Counted from the stretch's first letter, positions 1 to 11,058 are shown. The stretch is 64,000 bases of DNA from Macrothele yani (GCA_039090855.1 CM077011.1:23127001-23191000), one strand, 5' to 3'. Notes: generated by a model from the letters alone, not told the origin. A program made the numbers and translations.

Positions 1-956
1 TTCATGGCACATAAAACCTGATCACTTACCAAAAAAGGTTTCACCCTTAGAAGACCGGTTTCATGGCACATAACACCTGATCACTTACCAAAACAGGTTT
101 CCCCCTTAGAAGACCGGTTTCATGGCTCATAACACCTGATCACTTACCAAAAAAGGTTTCCACCTTAAAAGCACGGTTTCATGGCACATAAAACCTGATC
201 ACTTACCAGAAAAGGTTTCCCTCTTAGAAGGCCGGTTTCATGGCTCATAACACCTTATCACTTACCAAAAAAGGTTTCCTTCTTAGAAGCCCGGTTTCAT
301 GACACATAAAACCTGATCACATACCAAAAAGGGTTTCACCCTTAGAAGACCGGTTTCATGGCATATAACACCTGATCACTTACAAAAAAAGGTTTCCCCT
401 TAGAAGCCCGGTTTCACGGCACATAAAACCTGATCACTTACCAAAAAAGGTTTACCCCTTAGAAGCCCGGTTTCATGGCACATAAAACCTGATCACTTAC
501 CAAAAAAGGTTTCCCTCTTGGAAGGCCGGTTTCATGGCTCATAACACCTGATCACTTACCAAAAAAGGTTTCCCCTTAGAAGCCCGGTTTCATGGCACAT
601 AAAACCTGATCACTTACCAAAAAAGGTTTCCCTCTTGGAAGGCCGGTTTCATGGCTCATAACACCTGATCACTTACCAAAAAAGGTTCCCCCTTAGAAGC
701 CCGGTTTCATGGCACATAAAACCTGATCACTTACCCAAAAAGGTTTCACCCTTAGAAGACCGGTTTCATGGCACATAACACCTGATCACTTACCAAAACA
801 GGTTTCCCCCTTAGAAGACCGGTTTCATGGCACATAAAATCTGATCTCTTACCAAAAAGGGGTTCCCCTTTAGAAGACCGGTTTCATGGCACATAAAACC
901 TGATCACTTACCAAAAAAGGTTTCCCCCTTAGAAGACCGGTTTCATGGCACATAAA
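1..956. repeat. 59-bp satellite array, about 16 units
   Basis: A head-to-tail array with a period of 58-60 bp. Each unit contains CATGGCACATAAAACCTGAT, then CACTTACC, an A run, GGTTTC, a pyrimidine-rich stretch and AGAAGACCGG. Two variants alternate in places (GGCACATAAAACC and GGCTCATAACACC), so part of the array evolves as a 118-bp dimer; the units near 470-590 and 590-700 are almost identical dimers. The array runs off the left edge, so its true length is unknown. It ends in a partial unit at about 956. No coding potential is seen. Confidence 0.95.
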
Positions 957-1295
957 ACTGTATCCTTCTCGGAGTGTGCAAAGAGTTGGAACTTTCGCAT
1001 GACCTAAAATGCAACCATATTAGACAAAGCTTTGTTAACACAGGAAAGGGAGTGACTTAGGATCCAAGAAGAAATAGCTACAGCTCGCTTACCGGGAACC
1101 ATTTTCTGATTTCTTCCCTCAAGATGTATATGGGGAACAAAACAGAACAGCATCGTCTGAGATGTCAATGTTTTATGAACACATTATTTCCTTTTTCCCT
1201 GCTTTTGTTGTAGTCACGTGTGTTCAAAGGAAGTCCTACTTGTGTTATCATCTTGACACTGAATGTTTCTGTCTATCAACACTGTATCTTAATAC
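957..1295. other. Sequence with nothing recognised
   Basis: AT-rich sequence between the satellite and the first tRNA-like repeat. No ORF of note, repeat or RNA gene was recognised. Confidence 0.5.
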
Positions 1296-1361
1296 ACACA
1301 ATTGACGTGGACTGGGAACATCAAACAGAAGTCATCGCTCTTTCCACGTTTATAAGTTGTG

Positions 1362-1535
1362 ACGTACCTGCCAGCAGGACGCACACGGCATAAAGGCACA
1401 TAGCAATCAGAATGAACGTCTGCGTAGCTCAGTTGGTAGAGCGACTTGTTCCGGAATAAGCGGACTCAGGTTCGAATCCCGGCGTAGACTAAAAATGACG
1501 GAGAAATTTACTTCGTTATAAAGTGAGTCACGGGA
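1362..1535 (+). repeat. Dispersed repeat E, copy 1, with tRNA-like module
   Basis: The left flank (GACGTACCTGCC then GCAGGACGCACA and ATAAAGGCA) and the right flank (AAAAATGA then GGAGAAATTTACTTCGT) recur at 53395-53565, each time around a tRNA-like module. Here the module is 1418-1490. The modules in the two copies differ although the flanks match. This is probably a tRNA-derived SINE or SINE-like family. Confidence 0.65.
1418..1490 (+). other. tRNA-like sequence (pol III A and B boxes), probably SINE-borne
   Basis: A box-like TAGCTCAGTTGGTAGAGC and B box GGTTCGAATCC are present. GTCTGCG can pair with CGTAGAC over all seven acceptor positions with one G-U, and the D arm is GCTC/GAGC. The anticodon arm is weak (about four pairs closing an eight-base loop around TCCGG). 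Because of that, and because the flanks are repeated elsewhere, I read it as the pol III promoter module of a repeat and not a working tRNA gene. Confidence 0.6.
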
Positions 1536-2010
1536 AAATTTTCATCCGCCGCCACCAGAAACGAACCCAGGGTCTTAAAGTTACGCGCCGGACATGCTAC
1601 AACTGCACCACAGCGGCCTCGAATTCTCCAGACTTAATACGACTAACTGCCAAACCGCATGGTAGGTTGCTTCATGGAGCCGCGCACAACGCTCGGGATT
1701 CACCAAAGATAGTAAGCAGCAACTGAACAAATAACTAGGAGGCGAATGAATAATTAATACAACCATTGAAGTGGACCAGGAACATAAAACAGAAATAATC
1801 TCTCTTTCCACGTTTATAAGTTAGTCGTATGTGAGTCTGTAAGTTAACTGTATGGTTATAAGTTAGTTGTATGGTTTGGCAGTTAGTCGTATGTGAGTCT
1901 GGAGAATTTGAGGCCGCTGTGGTGTAGTGGTAGCATCTCCGGTGCTTAACTGGAAGACTCTGGGTTCGATTCCCGGTGGTGGCCGATGAGAATGTTTCCG
2001 TGACTCACTT
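1521..2010. repeat. Long inverted repeat with a tRNA-like module in each arm
   Basis: The left arm 1521-1660 is the diverged reverse complement of the right arm 1871-2010. Shared blocks include AAGTGAGTCACGG/CCGTGACTCACTT and GACTAACTGCCAAACC/GGTTTGGCAGTTAGTC. Each arm carries the same tRNA-like module (minus strand 1549-1618, plus strand 1914-1983). The spacer and both flanks contain further copies of CTCTTTCCACGTTTATAAGT (1336, 1800, and inverted at 2006), so the repeat is part of a larger mosaic. It could fold as a hairpin of roughly 140 bp with a 210-bp loop. Confidence 0.75.
1914..1983 (+). other. tRNA-like sequence in the right arm of the inverted repeat
   Basis: GCCGCTG pairs with TGGTGGC when G-U pairs are allowed. 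The D-arm region GTGTAGTGGTAGCAT, a five-pair anticodon stem TCCGG/CTGGA and the T arm CTGGG-TTCGATT-CCCGG are all present. The anticodon loop TGCTTAA has G where tRNAs have U33, which argues against a functional tRNA. A diverged inverted partner lies at 1549-1618 on the minus strand. Confidence 0.55.
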
Positions 2011-2046
2011 ATAAACGTGGAAAGAGCGATTACTTCTGTTTGATGA

Positions 2047-2744
2047 CACTGTATCTGCTTTTTTTTTAATCTTCTGGAACGAAACGTTTAGTAACAGACA
2101 AATAAATATGTGACTTTTCACCATTTTTTTTTTTCTGTTTTTAATCCAGGACTAAATATGCGATCTACTACAGTATTTCAGAAGTTATATTGAAAAATTA
2201 TTTATACACCTTGAACTCGGACGGACGGACAGGCTGAAGTAAAGTTTGCTATATCTGTCTGTGGCAAGTTACCACAAACATAAAAAATTGTTTAGCGAAA
2301 GAAATTTACTGTTCTGCGGACAGGGGAGAATAAGTCTCGAAAGTTTCCTTTAACGGTTTTTTGCTAGATTTATGACTCCTATATTTCCAATTCTTAAACC
2401 GGATTAATAAAACATTTCCATCTTACTGATATCAAAAAATACGTTTCATTTTGCTTATGATGTTTGAAAGTCAAATTTCTTCCTTTAAGTGTAACTGGGA
2501 TATCTCATTTTTGATGCAAGTGTTGGAAAATAATTAATCCAACGTACCTGTATCTGTGCTTGACAGGTGAATATAATTTTTGCTGAAGAGTGGATTAAAA
2601 ATATTTGCAGAAACGTTCTTTACAAAGTCAATGGTGCATCAATAAATGATGAAATTTTCGTTGGAAGAAACTCTAACTACTACATTTGATATAATATCCT
2701 GTTTTAATGTTACTTGGGTAGAACAAAAATGGATGAATGATATT
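2047..2744. other. Sequence with nothing recognised
   Basis: AT-rich DNA with poly-T runs and one GGACGGACGGAC block near 2220, a motif also found at the end of the composite repeat family further right. No gene or RNA was recognised. Confidence 0.4.
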
Positions 2745-3028
2745 CGACTTACAAATTTTGAAGATGGCAATCCGTTTTTTTGGTGTAAATGCAACAAAGA
2801 TGGTAAATCAGATAATGTCCAAAAACTTGAGAAAAAGTAGCTGAAATAGAACCCGCGTCTCCCAGATAGCGCCCGGGTACGCTAACCACTACACCACCCA
2901 AAACGACCATCTCAAGTTTCCGATTAATTTGAATATAACCCGTCACAGGATTCACTTGTCGAAGCAACCGGCATTCATGTTTAGCGAATCTGGAGGTTAA
3001 GAATCATATCCCGTGATTGAGATAAATC
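2745..3028 (-). repeat. Repeat A, partial copy with one tRNA-like module
   Basis: Read on the minus strand, this carries GGTGGTGTAGTGGTTAGC (A-box-like), then GCGCTATCTGGGAGACGCGG and a B-box-like GGTTCTATT, at about 2838-2908. The same module and flanks recur at 3029-3588, 7062-7340 and 39885-40795. The inner flank GGCATTCATGTTTAGCGAATC with TGGAGGTTAAGAAT is shared with the other copies. Confidence 0.7.
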
Positions 3029-3588
3029 ATGAATGGTATACCGGATTACACCATACAATACAAATTTTGAAGATGACAATCCGTTTTTTGGTGTAAATAT
3101 GGCTAGGATGGTAAGTCAGATAATATTCGAAAACTTGAAAAATTGTTCTTCCTGGAGCGGAAATCGAACCCGCGTCTCCCAGATAGCGCCCAGGTATGTT
3201 AACCACTGTACCACCCAGTATTGTATGGTGTAATCCTGTATTCCATTCATGATTTATCTGCTTCTCCGAGCAATCACGGGATAGGATTCTTAACCTCCAG
3301 ATTCGCTAAACATGAATGTCGGTTACTTCGACTAGCGAATCCTGTGACGGTTATATTTAAATTAATCAGAAACTTGCGACTTGGTCGTTCTAGGTGGTGT
3401 AGTGGTTAGCATATCCGGGCGCTATCTGGGAGGCGCGGATTCGATTCCCGCTCGAGGACGACGACATTTTCAAGTTTTCGGTTATTACCTGACTTGCCAT
3501 CCTTTTCATATTTATATCAAAAAACGGATTGTCATCTTCAAAATTTGTATTGTATGGTGTAATTCCGTATTCCATTCACGAATATTCG
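3029..3588. repeat. Repeat A, copy with terminal inverted repeats and two opposed tRNA-like modules
   Basis: The outer ends are inverted copies of each other: GGATTACACCATACAATACA with AATTTTGAAGATGACAATCCG at 3049-3083, and the reverse complement near 3526-3566. A minus-strand tRNA-like module lies at about 3148-3220 and a plus-strand one at 3385-3461. In the latter TCGTTCT pairs with AGGACGA and the B box GATTCGATTCC is good, but U33 is missing. This looks like a fold-back or MITE-like element that has trapped tRNA-derived modules, or two SINE copies head to head. Confidence 0.7.
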
Positions 3589-5101
3589 ACTTATTTATTC
3601 CCATTTTCCCCCAAACAAAACAAAAAATAATTTGTGTAGTAAGAAGATTGAAATACTGGGCTTTTTTGAAATCGGTGATCCTACATCACAAACGAACTAA
3701 ATATCTAGCATCTACTTCTTACAAAATACAACTGCTGAACATCGACATTCTATAGAAACATCTACAACTTTTATCTACCTCGAATAAATTTATGAATGAA
3801 AATAAATTGGGTGGGGAAATTACAACTAACATATAAGATTATATTAGGGAAATGTTTTCAGTTTTTATTTATTTATTTTTCGTAGCTGTTATCCCCATAT
3901 ATTTCCCAGTAGCGAATTTAATCAGAACCCAAAGGGATAAGCAAACTTATTCAGCTGATTCTCTGTAACACACAAAGAAGCGCCTACATAACGAAATTCT
4001 GAGTTAAAATCCCTCTTTATATTTTTGTAATCATCCAACACTTTTTCGTTTTTACCTTTATGTTTGTGAATGTCTCTTTTCGAATATTTCTGCTCACTAT
4101 GCACCAGCACGTTTCCTCTGCTCTTGTCATTATAAATAGAGGAAACATATTTATTTCCTTCCACGATAATACGAATTATTTCCACATTTTAATATATGTT
4201 TTTCAAAACATTTCTAGAAAGAATTTAGCTCTAGAGCTTTTCTGGAAGAAAGTCTTTTATATTAATACGCAACAAGGTTTGCGGGATATAATATTAGACC
4301 TGTGTACTGAAAAGGAACAGAAAGTTTCATACAGCGTTTGTAACTCTTCGTGCACATGTCCGCACCCACGTAGGAATACATATATGTTTATCCTCATAAG
4401 AACACCAACAAATGAATTCCATTATTTTTCTTTAAAATTTTCAATAAAATGTTCGGGAACTTAGATTTTGTGGAATTCATATTTGAAATCTACTTTTGTT
4501 AAATAAATTAAATAAATAATATTCATCAAACACGCACAATGGCAGCAGCGTTTTCCAATTATCTTGCATCTCGTTTCATTTCGGCAGATGTACTGAGAAT
4601 TGTGCTGTCAATTTTGCTTCCTTACCATCGTCCTTTGGATTACCACGAGCCCTTTGTGCACCTAAGAATAGAGAGCATCACCAGTTTTAATAAACCTTTA
4701 AACTATGTAGGCGGGAAAAATCACGTAAGTGCGTAGGTAGAGTGCTCTCAAGACCCCCTCCCACCCCCACCCCCAAAAAAAGGAAAGAAATAGTTGCACG
4801 TGATACGTTTGAAAATAGACCAACTGTACATGATCTATAATTTCACTAGACCTTTTCAACAAGAAAAAAATGTTAGAATAATCAATTTTGTGACATAGTC
4901 TTTACGATTCTTGATCTCAAAAATATTCTTTCTTTGCCTTCCATTCCTTGACGTCCTGGTTACTCGCTAAAATAGATCTCTTGCAACCACAGTTTATCGG
5001 AAGCCTTTTGCTGTTTTCTCATAACCACATACCAAGTCCATCACCATTGGCAACAAAAACTCAGCGCCTTTTACAATTGCGTATATCACGCGATACATAT
5101 A
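3589..5101. other. 1.5-kb stretch without a recognised gene
   Basis: AT-rich sequence with short chance ORFs (the longest about 134 codons at 4060-4464) that show no motif I recognise. A C-rich then A-rich run lies at about 4748-4785. No TIR, tRNA-like module or coding domain was recognised. Confidence 0.4.
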
Positions 5102-6346
5102 CACTATATTGGCAAACGTCACCGGACACATAGAAGAGAAACACAACATAGCATTTATTGACATACATTAGTATGGTGTTGGTCCACCTTTGGCCTTAAT
5201 GCATGCACTGACCCTGCGAGGCATGCTTTTGAGAAGGTTTTTGGAACACAGCGATAGGTATTTCCTTCCATTCAGGACATAATGCTGCCGCTAACTGTTG
5301 CTTAAGTAGTAGGCCTTGGTTCCAAAATTCTTATGCGCCGTTCTAATTCATCCCATAGGTGCTCTATGGAATTAACATCAGAGCTATGTGCTGGACAGTC
5401 CACACACGATAGGGAATTATCGTCAAACTACGCCGTAACAGTCCCTGCTTTATGGCTCGGTGCATTATGCTGCTGGTACCAACAAGGCTCGGTTCCGTAG
5501 TATTGCCACAGAGTTGGTAGGGCATAATTGTCCAGAACATCAAGGTAGACGTGTTGGTTAACATGTTTGTCCACGATAACCAATGTGCAGGGGCGATACC
5601 ACGAAACACACTCCCACAAGAGTACACTGCAAGCTCCAAACCTTACCGTATGAACAGTACACTGTGGTAAATAGCGTTCCACCGGCTGTCGCCATATCCA
5701 CACACGGCCATCAGACTGCTGGATTGTGTATCAGGATTCATCAGACCATAAAACTCGTTTCTATTGATCTACGGTCCACGATAAATATTCTTTACATCAT
5801 GCTAAACGACGAGTAGCATTCAGAGTGGAGATGAAAGGCTTATGAGCAACCGCATGACTACCGTAACCCATGGAACGAAGTTCTCTGCGAATGTTACGTG
5901 TATATACCGAGGTTCCAGCATTTTTACTCACTTGTACACTGAGGTCTTGTGCAGTACTCCGTCGATTAGCTGTAACGACTCTCCTGAGGCTTCTACGTCC
6001 TCCATCACTGATTTTCTTTGGTCTGCCGGTACATTTTACTGTTTCAGGCACGCCATGTGTCTTCCACCTAATCAGTACATCCAAAACAGTTGACTTGTGT
6101 ATGTTTAAACGCCTATCTGTTTCTCTTATGGACAACCCAGTAATATAACACCCAACAATCTTTCCTTTCTCAAAGTCAGTTCTCTCCCGCCGCGACATTT
6201 TAACTCAACTTCACAGTGCGATATGATCGCAGTTAGCTGCAGGCTTGTTTTTATACCGTTTGCAGCTGTACCGCTCATCTTAGAAACGCAGCGGATCCGG
6301 TAAATTTTTTTTGCAGGGGTGTCCGGTGATTTTTGTTAATATGGTG
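5102..6346 (-). mobile_element. Tc1-family DNA transposon, complete ends, decayed
   Basis: The element is bounded by TA on both sides (5100-5101 and 6347-6348). The ends are matching inverted repeats: the left begins CACTATATTGGCAAACGTCA then CCGGACAC, and the reverse complement of the right begins CACCATATTAACAAAAATCA then CCGGACAC. The length of 1245 bp is normal for Tc1. One minus-strand transposase gene fills the interior (5168-6198). Confidence 0.9.
5168..6198 (-). pseudogene. Tc1-family transposase pseudogene
   Basis: Cut-and-paste transposase remnant. The N-terminus MSRRERTDFEKGKIVGCYIT begins a paired-like helix-turn-helix DNA-binding region with the Tc1 linker motif TGRPKKIS at about residues 57-64. 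The second catalytic aspartate region reads as QQHNAPSHKAG, with H where the catalytic D is expected. The typical Tc1 C-terminus AKGGPTPY followed by a stop is recognisable at 5168-5194. The region after the N-terminal 133 residues is split over frames by indels and stops, and the 1031-bp span is not a multiple of three. Inactive. Confidence 0.85.
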
Positions 6347-7061
6347 TATATCAGAAGCATTCGCAACTTGTTAATGAAATGGCATCCATCCCATTTCTAT
6401 CAAGCGCGTGGAAGCAACTAACCAGAACTCGTGATTGTAAACACCGTTTATGATATCATATAGGTTTTAAATATTTACGCGCAGTTCGTCCTGATGAAGC
6501 TAGGTCAATACACAGCGAAACCATTATCGACTTGAAAAAATAATTATTTGTGACAAACCACGTTGTATTCACTTAATACGTAGTCTTTACTATTGTTTGA
6601 AAATAAATCACCACATTTTTGAATTAATGAATCATTCAACATAACTAGAACACTGAAAATAAAGTTTAAAACTGAAAATAACATTCTGTTTTTATTCGTA
6701 TTACATTGTACTGTAAAGCGAGCTGTAAAGCAAAAATATCAATACATTACACCAAAATATGATAATAATCAGATAATTGGAATACCAAAAAACTATAACT
6801 TAACTATGCAATGAGGCGTCCACAGCACCCTGCTCAACTATTTCACTTTTCAGAGAAAACTTTGCAGAACGTGGAATGGCTTTGCGTACAAAGACATAAA
6901 CTATAACTGATTAAAAGATAGATTGCCAACCACGTTTCAGAATTACCTACAATTTAATATCGTGGAGTGCTGTGAGCACCCCGCATACCCAGTTAAAGGT
7001 TAATTCAGACAAATTAAACCCATGCAAACATTAAAAGCATACCTCCTTCGATGAATGAAAT
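6347..7061. other. Intergenic stretch with a Penelope-like tail motif
   Basis: No gene is seen. At 6490-6521 the sequence CCTGATGAAGCTAGG, a 10-base stretch and GCGAAACC resembles the CTGATGA...GAAAC core seen at ends of Penelope-like elements and in hammerhead ribozymes. GCT/AGC could form a short stem II. The rest is AT-rich and unrecognised. Confidence 0.35.
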
Positions 7062-7340
7062 ATCAATGAATGAAATGCGGGATTATGCCATTGCACAATA
7101 CAAATGTTAAAGTTGGGAGTCCTTTTATTTGTGTAAATATGACATGAATGGTAAGTCAGATAATATATAAAAACCTTGGAAATTTTGTCGTCCTGGAGCG
7201 GAAATCGAATTCGCGTCTCCCTGCCAGCACACGAGTATGCTATGAAAACTGTTTGCTTCGACTAGTGAATCTTGTGATGGTATTATTCAAATCAATCGGA
7301 AACTTGAAACTTGGTCATTCTGGGTGCTGTAATGGTTAGC
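7062..7340. repeat. Repeat A, inverted-pair copy broken on the right
   Basis: It starts with the repeat A end (GCGGGATTATGCCATTGCAC) and carries a degenerate minus-strand tRNA-like module (7190-7245). It then turns into the plus-strand head (GTGAATCTTGTGATGG to TGGGTGCTGTAATGGTTAGC), which stops abruptly at about 7340 inside the module. Downstream sequence is unrelated, so either a deletion or an insertion cut it there. Confidence 0.65.
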
Positions 7341-8430
7341 ACGCCCCACACAGCACAAAACATTTCAGATATGTATCAATAATGTTACAATATCTCATTT
7401 TCGTTACACTTTGAGAGATATCTTACAATTGCGTTTCAGCAACATCCATTTTGGAACATATCTCTTTGTACATTACGGTTACGTTAAAAAATCATTCACC
7501 GATACTACTGTTTTAAAGTTTCCATTGTACATAATTGCTATCTTGATGTTACATTCCGGCGATATTTGAGATTTTTGGTTTGGCAACGGCGTGGATGCGC
7601 ATGCGCATTTATGCCATTTCACAGAAGCACTCTCGTAGTGGTATTTCCACGTGCTACTGAGATATACTTTGGTGATACTGTTGTTCTCGAGTTATCTCTA
7701 GTTAGTTGATTTAATATTTCATCCTTTTTTTTTTTTTTTTGGTGTTTCAAGATCATCTGAAAGTAAGTAATTGTTTTGATTACTGTAATTTTTAAATTCT
7801 TAAAAGCATTTTATAAAATCTAAGTAGATGGCTGTGTTGTTGTATTAGTATACTATACCAGCATGTTTTTTTTACTTGATGCTGAGAAATTTCATATTGG
7901 TAGGTATTTAGAGAAATGACGAATTTGATTTCGTTTCTTTTTTTCGCTGAAATATAGTCTATTCCACATGTATAATAGAAATACGACATCCTCATTTGGG
8001 ACCGTTTTTCATTTCTTTTGCTATCAATATATAAACGCCGCCACTGTTCCCAATGGACAGCGGACTGCATTGAATCTGTTAAAACGTAAACAACTTGTAA
8101 TACAACTGCTGTTCCTATTCAAACAGCTGTCGAGTGTTTTTCTTTTATTGTGATTTTACAAAGTGTGTTAAAACTATAATGTTCAACGCAGAAAATGCGT
8201 AGCAGTAATATGATGATGTCACAAACATTTTTCAAATACATAACAGTAATGTAACAGAGTTACAAATATCTTTCAAATACGTAACAGTAATATGAAGTTG
8301 GTATGCTGAAGTTACAAAGACCTTACACTGTAACTTATCGGTTATGTTTCAAAGTTATGTAACGTTTGAGGACATTTTGACGCAACCGTAAGGTTTCTGA
8401 AACATTACTGTTACATTGCGCATCGGATCT
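7341..8430. other. AT-rich stretch with repeated GTAACA/TGTTAC words
   Basis: Both ends are rich in short related words: TGTTACAATATC, CGTTACAC and GTTACATTCC near 7390-7560, and CATAACAGTAATGTAACAG, CGTAACAGTAAT and CTGTTACATTGCGC near 8230-8420. The two ends look loosely inverted relative to each other, which hints at an old element inserted into repeat A at 7340. I could not define clean termini or a target duplication. Confidence 0.35.
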
Positions 8431-9265
8431 GAAAAGTCTCAATTTTCGAGGATACATCGACTATCTTCAAATGAGATCATTCAACTCATATTTAACATTT
8501 GTCAAAAAACCTATCCTATTTTTGTGGACAGACAAATGGTTATCTTGTCCGTATAATCGGGGTCCTACATCGTACCGATATTGGGAAATTACGAGGCCTA
8601 GTTGAACCTAGAAGTTAAAACAAGAAGACTTCCATGACGGAACTTGAGGTACGAACACTTACCGAAACATGAACCATTCGTAAACCGAAGTGATTTTCAA
8701 CTTTATGAAAACCCAACAAAAAGCCTTAATCGGGGTCTTTAATATGCCTATCCGGCAAAACAACCTAATCTCTACCAAGTGATTCCTTAGGTAGAAAATG
8801 TAATTTGTACCCTCCCTGAACAAGAAAGGGACTTTGCACGCCCAAATATCTCGAGAATACTTGACAGGGGACTAACAAGATCCAATGATGACCCATTCTG
8901 TGAGGAAAGAAGACAGCTCGCAACTTTACGGGCGGGCCTACTATAGCAGTGATTGCAGCGGACAAAACATCACAAATTATTGTTTTAAATAAATCTGACT
9001 ACATCGAAAAAATGAATGATACAATCTCAAGAAATCCCCAAAGTCGTTGTATCTAAAGACCCAACACAAGGAATTATTTCTTTATTAAGACAACTAAAGA
9101 AATGTTATTCTTTCCCTTATCGCTTTGATAACTCACTTCGACCTACACCGGGACCTCGAGTTCCAAGCATTTCTGGGTAGTTAAACTGTATATATCGGGG
9201 CTTCTACTTCACCCACTTGACTCGAGCAACTGCACCCCGACCAGGCCAATTAGTAACTGCACTCT
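8431..9265. other. Stretch with nothing recognised
   Basis: No convincing ORF or repeat. It may include the lost N-terminal part of the Penelope-like element that follows, but I see no conserved residues to support that. Confidence 0.35.
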
Positions 9266-9326
9266 CTACATACTTAGTCCCTCTTACTGAAAGATCCACG
9301 TTCAGTAAGAGGGACTAAGTATGTAG
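9266..9326. repeat. Perfect 26-bp inverted repeat with 9-nt loop
   Basis: The arms 9266-9291 and 9301-9326 are exact reverse complements (each contains CTTAGTCCCTCTTACTGAA or its complement) around AGATCCACG. RNA from either strand would form a stable hairpin. It lies about 60 bp upstream of recognisable Penelope reverse-transcriptase codons. I cannot tell a small-RNA precursor from a structural feature of the retroelement or a recent palindrome. Confidence 0.9.
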
Positions 9327-9383
9327 TGATTGAAAAGGTGAAATCAATTCAACACCATGGAGGTTATTTTCATTCTTGTCTTA

Positions 9384-10330
9384 CTTGATGTTGTGGAATT
9401 ATTTCCAAATGTGCCCATTGAGCTAACTCAAGAAATTATCTAATCACGTCTTATTGACTACTGTCTCTTGCCAGCTGAGATCTCTGCTATTATGAATGTT
9501 CTTTACTTTATTAAAAAGCGTTCGTTTTTTGAGTTTCAGAATACTTTTTACCAACAGACAGATGGAACTGCGATGGGCTTCCCGCTTTCGGCCACCCTGG
9601 GGGAAATCTTCATGCAGCATCTCGAAGAAAAATTTCTGAATGATAATCTCTTAAAACCCGTTGTATACTCTTGTTATGTAAACGATTTTCTGCTTATTTG
9701 GCCATACTCAGTTAAAGAATTAATTTTTTGCTAATGAATTATCTTCAGAAACCTCATCCATAAACTTCACTATTGAAATTGAAAAAAATTATAAACTACC
9801 TTTTTTGGATATTCTTATATCACGCTCATAACTTAACAATAACCTAATATCATTTTCTGTCTACAGGAAAGCAACAGCTATACCAACTATGCTTCCTTAT
9901 TCCTTATAACATATAACTCAGCCCTCCCGCCTAATCAAAAACTTGCCTCTTTACGTTTTCTTCAGAGAAGAGCCTATACCCACTCCTCTGACCGTCCAAC
10001 TGGTATTGAGGAGATCCGTTTTATAATTGGGCTTGCTAAAGCATTTGGATACCCTACCTACTTGACCAACAGGACTCATTCACGTATCAGGACCACCTTG
10101 GCCTCTTATCCACAAGTATTGATGATCACTCTAAAAGATACGTGAGTTCAATAGGTTATATTCCAGTTCTCACTAAACACTTTAGAAACATCTGTCACCG
10201 TTTCTCCTTGGATCTCGGCACCAAATCTCACAATATGCTAACCATTATCCGAAAGGATCAAGAAAGAACCCCGGAAGAGCAAAAATGAGGTATCTACAGC
10301 ATTCCTTTTCTTGATGGGACAGGATTTCCT
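9384..10330 (+). pseudogene. Penelope-like element reverse transcriptase and GIY-YIG remnant
   Basis: Reverse-transcriptase motif A is recognisable as LDVVELFPNVPIELTQEII at the start, followed by an in-frame stop. In the same frame come FFEFQNTFYQQTDGTAMGFP (motif B region) and CYVNDFLLIW. The last should be a YVDD-type catalytic box; here the first aspartate is N, so the enzyme is dead. A one-base shift at about 9725 leads to FANELSSETSSINFTIEIE and LPFLDILI. Near 10285 GIYSIPFLDG resembles the start of the GIY-YIG nuclease domain of these elements. Everything after that is lost to another repeat. Confidence 0.75.
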
Positions 10331-10404
10331 TCCTTGATGGGACAGGATTCCCTTACTCGTAGAACGTCGCTTATTAAAGATACGCAACACTATTTCAACA
10401 CGCG

Positions 10405-10575
10405 CAAGGCCGCAGGTGGCATAGTGGGCAACGTTCGTGACTGCCACGGAAAGGACCTCAGGTTCGATCCCAGGCAAGTACGAACGCTCGATCCGATAAA
10501 TATCCGCCGTGCGTCGGATGGGCACGTTAAGCCATCGGACACCGGGTACTGGCCCCCCGATAATAAATAAGGGCG
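10405..10575 (+). repeat. tRNA-derived SINE-like repeat C
   Basis: An A-box-like TGGCATAGTGGGCAACG and B box GGTTCGATCCC lie about 45 bp apart. They are followed by CGTCGGATGGGCACGTTAAG, CCATCGGACACCGGGTACTG and an AATAAATAA tail. This tRNA-head-plus-body layout is that of a SINE. It interrupts the Penelope-like pseudogene on its 3' side. Confidence 0.6.
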
Positions 10576-11054
10576 TCTTCTTCCCCCTTTCTACTTCGCT
10601 TCCGTGTGACTTTCCTATCGGGCACTCTAGCCCAAATCTCTTAACTTCCTATTTCTAAGGGTTGTTTAAGACCTGGGGTCAGACACTCCCTTCCTAAAAT
10701 CCTCTACATATGATCGTGATCGTGATCAACACGCACAAATTTAGTTTTAAAATACTAGGGGCTGCGCCTCTAGGCTCGCTACGCTCGTTTCCAGAGTAGC
10801 GTTCGGGACCTGCAGCCCGATCTCCAAGTATATCACACGAAATAAAAACTGGAAAATTCATATAAATTTCAGTTTTTATTGCATGTCTAAGCAAATAAGG
10901 CTTGTTATTCCGAAATTTCAAAGTTTTTTTTACTGTCGTTAATTTTTGGAAGGTCGGACTTTTGTCGTTTGAACTTATAGCACTTACTAAATTTACCACT
11001 AAGGAAAACAAAAGCGGTCCAAAAAGCATATTGGTAAACCGCTATGCTAAACCG
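10576..11054. other. Stretch with nothing recognised
   Basis: No gene or clear repeat. A short GC-rich block (GGGGCTGCGCCTCTAGGCTC) lies near 10760. Confidence 0.4.
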
Positions 11055-11058
11055 TTAA

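Noticed and set aside
1418..1490. Functional tRNA gene
   Set aside because: The anticodon arm is poor and the flanks recur around a different tRNA-like centre at 53.4 kb, so it is a repeat module.
3385..3461. Functional tRNA gene in repeat A
   Set aside because: U33 is absent and the same sequence occurs repeatedly with identical flanks.
4060..4464. 134-codon ORF as a gene
   Set aside because: No recognisable motif and an AT-rich, low-complexity composition; not supportable.
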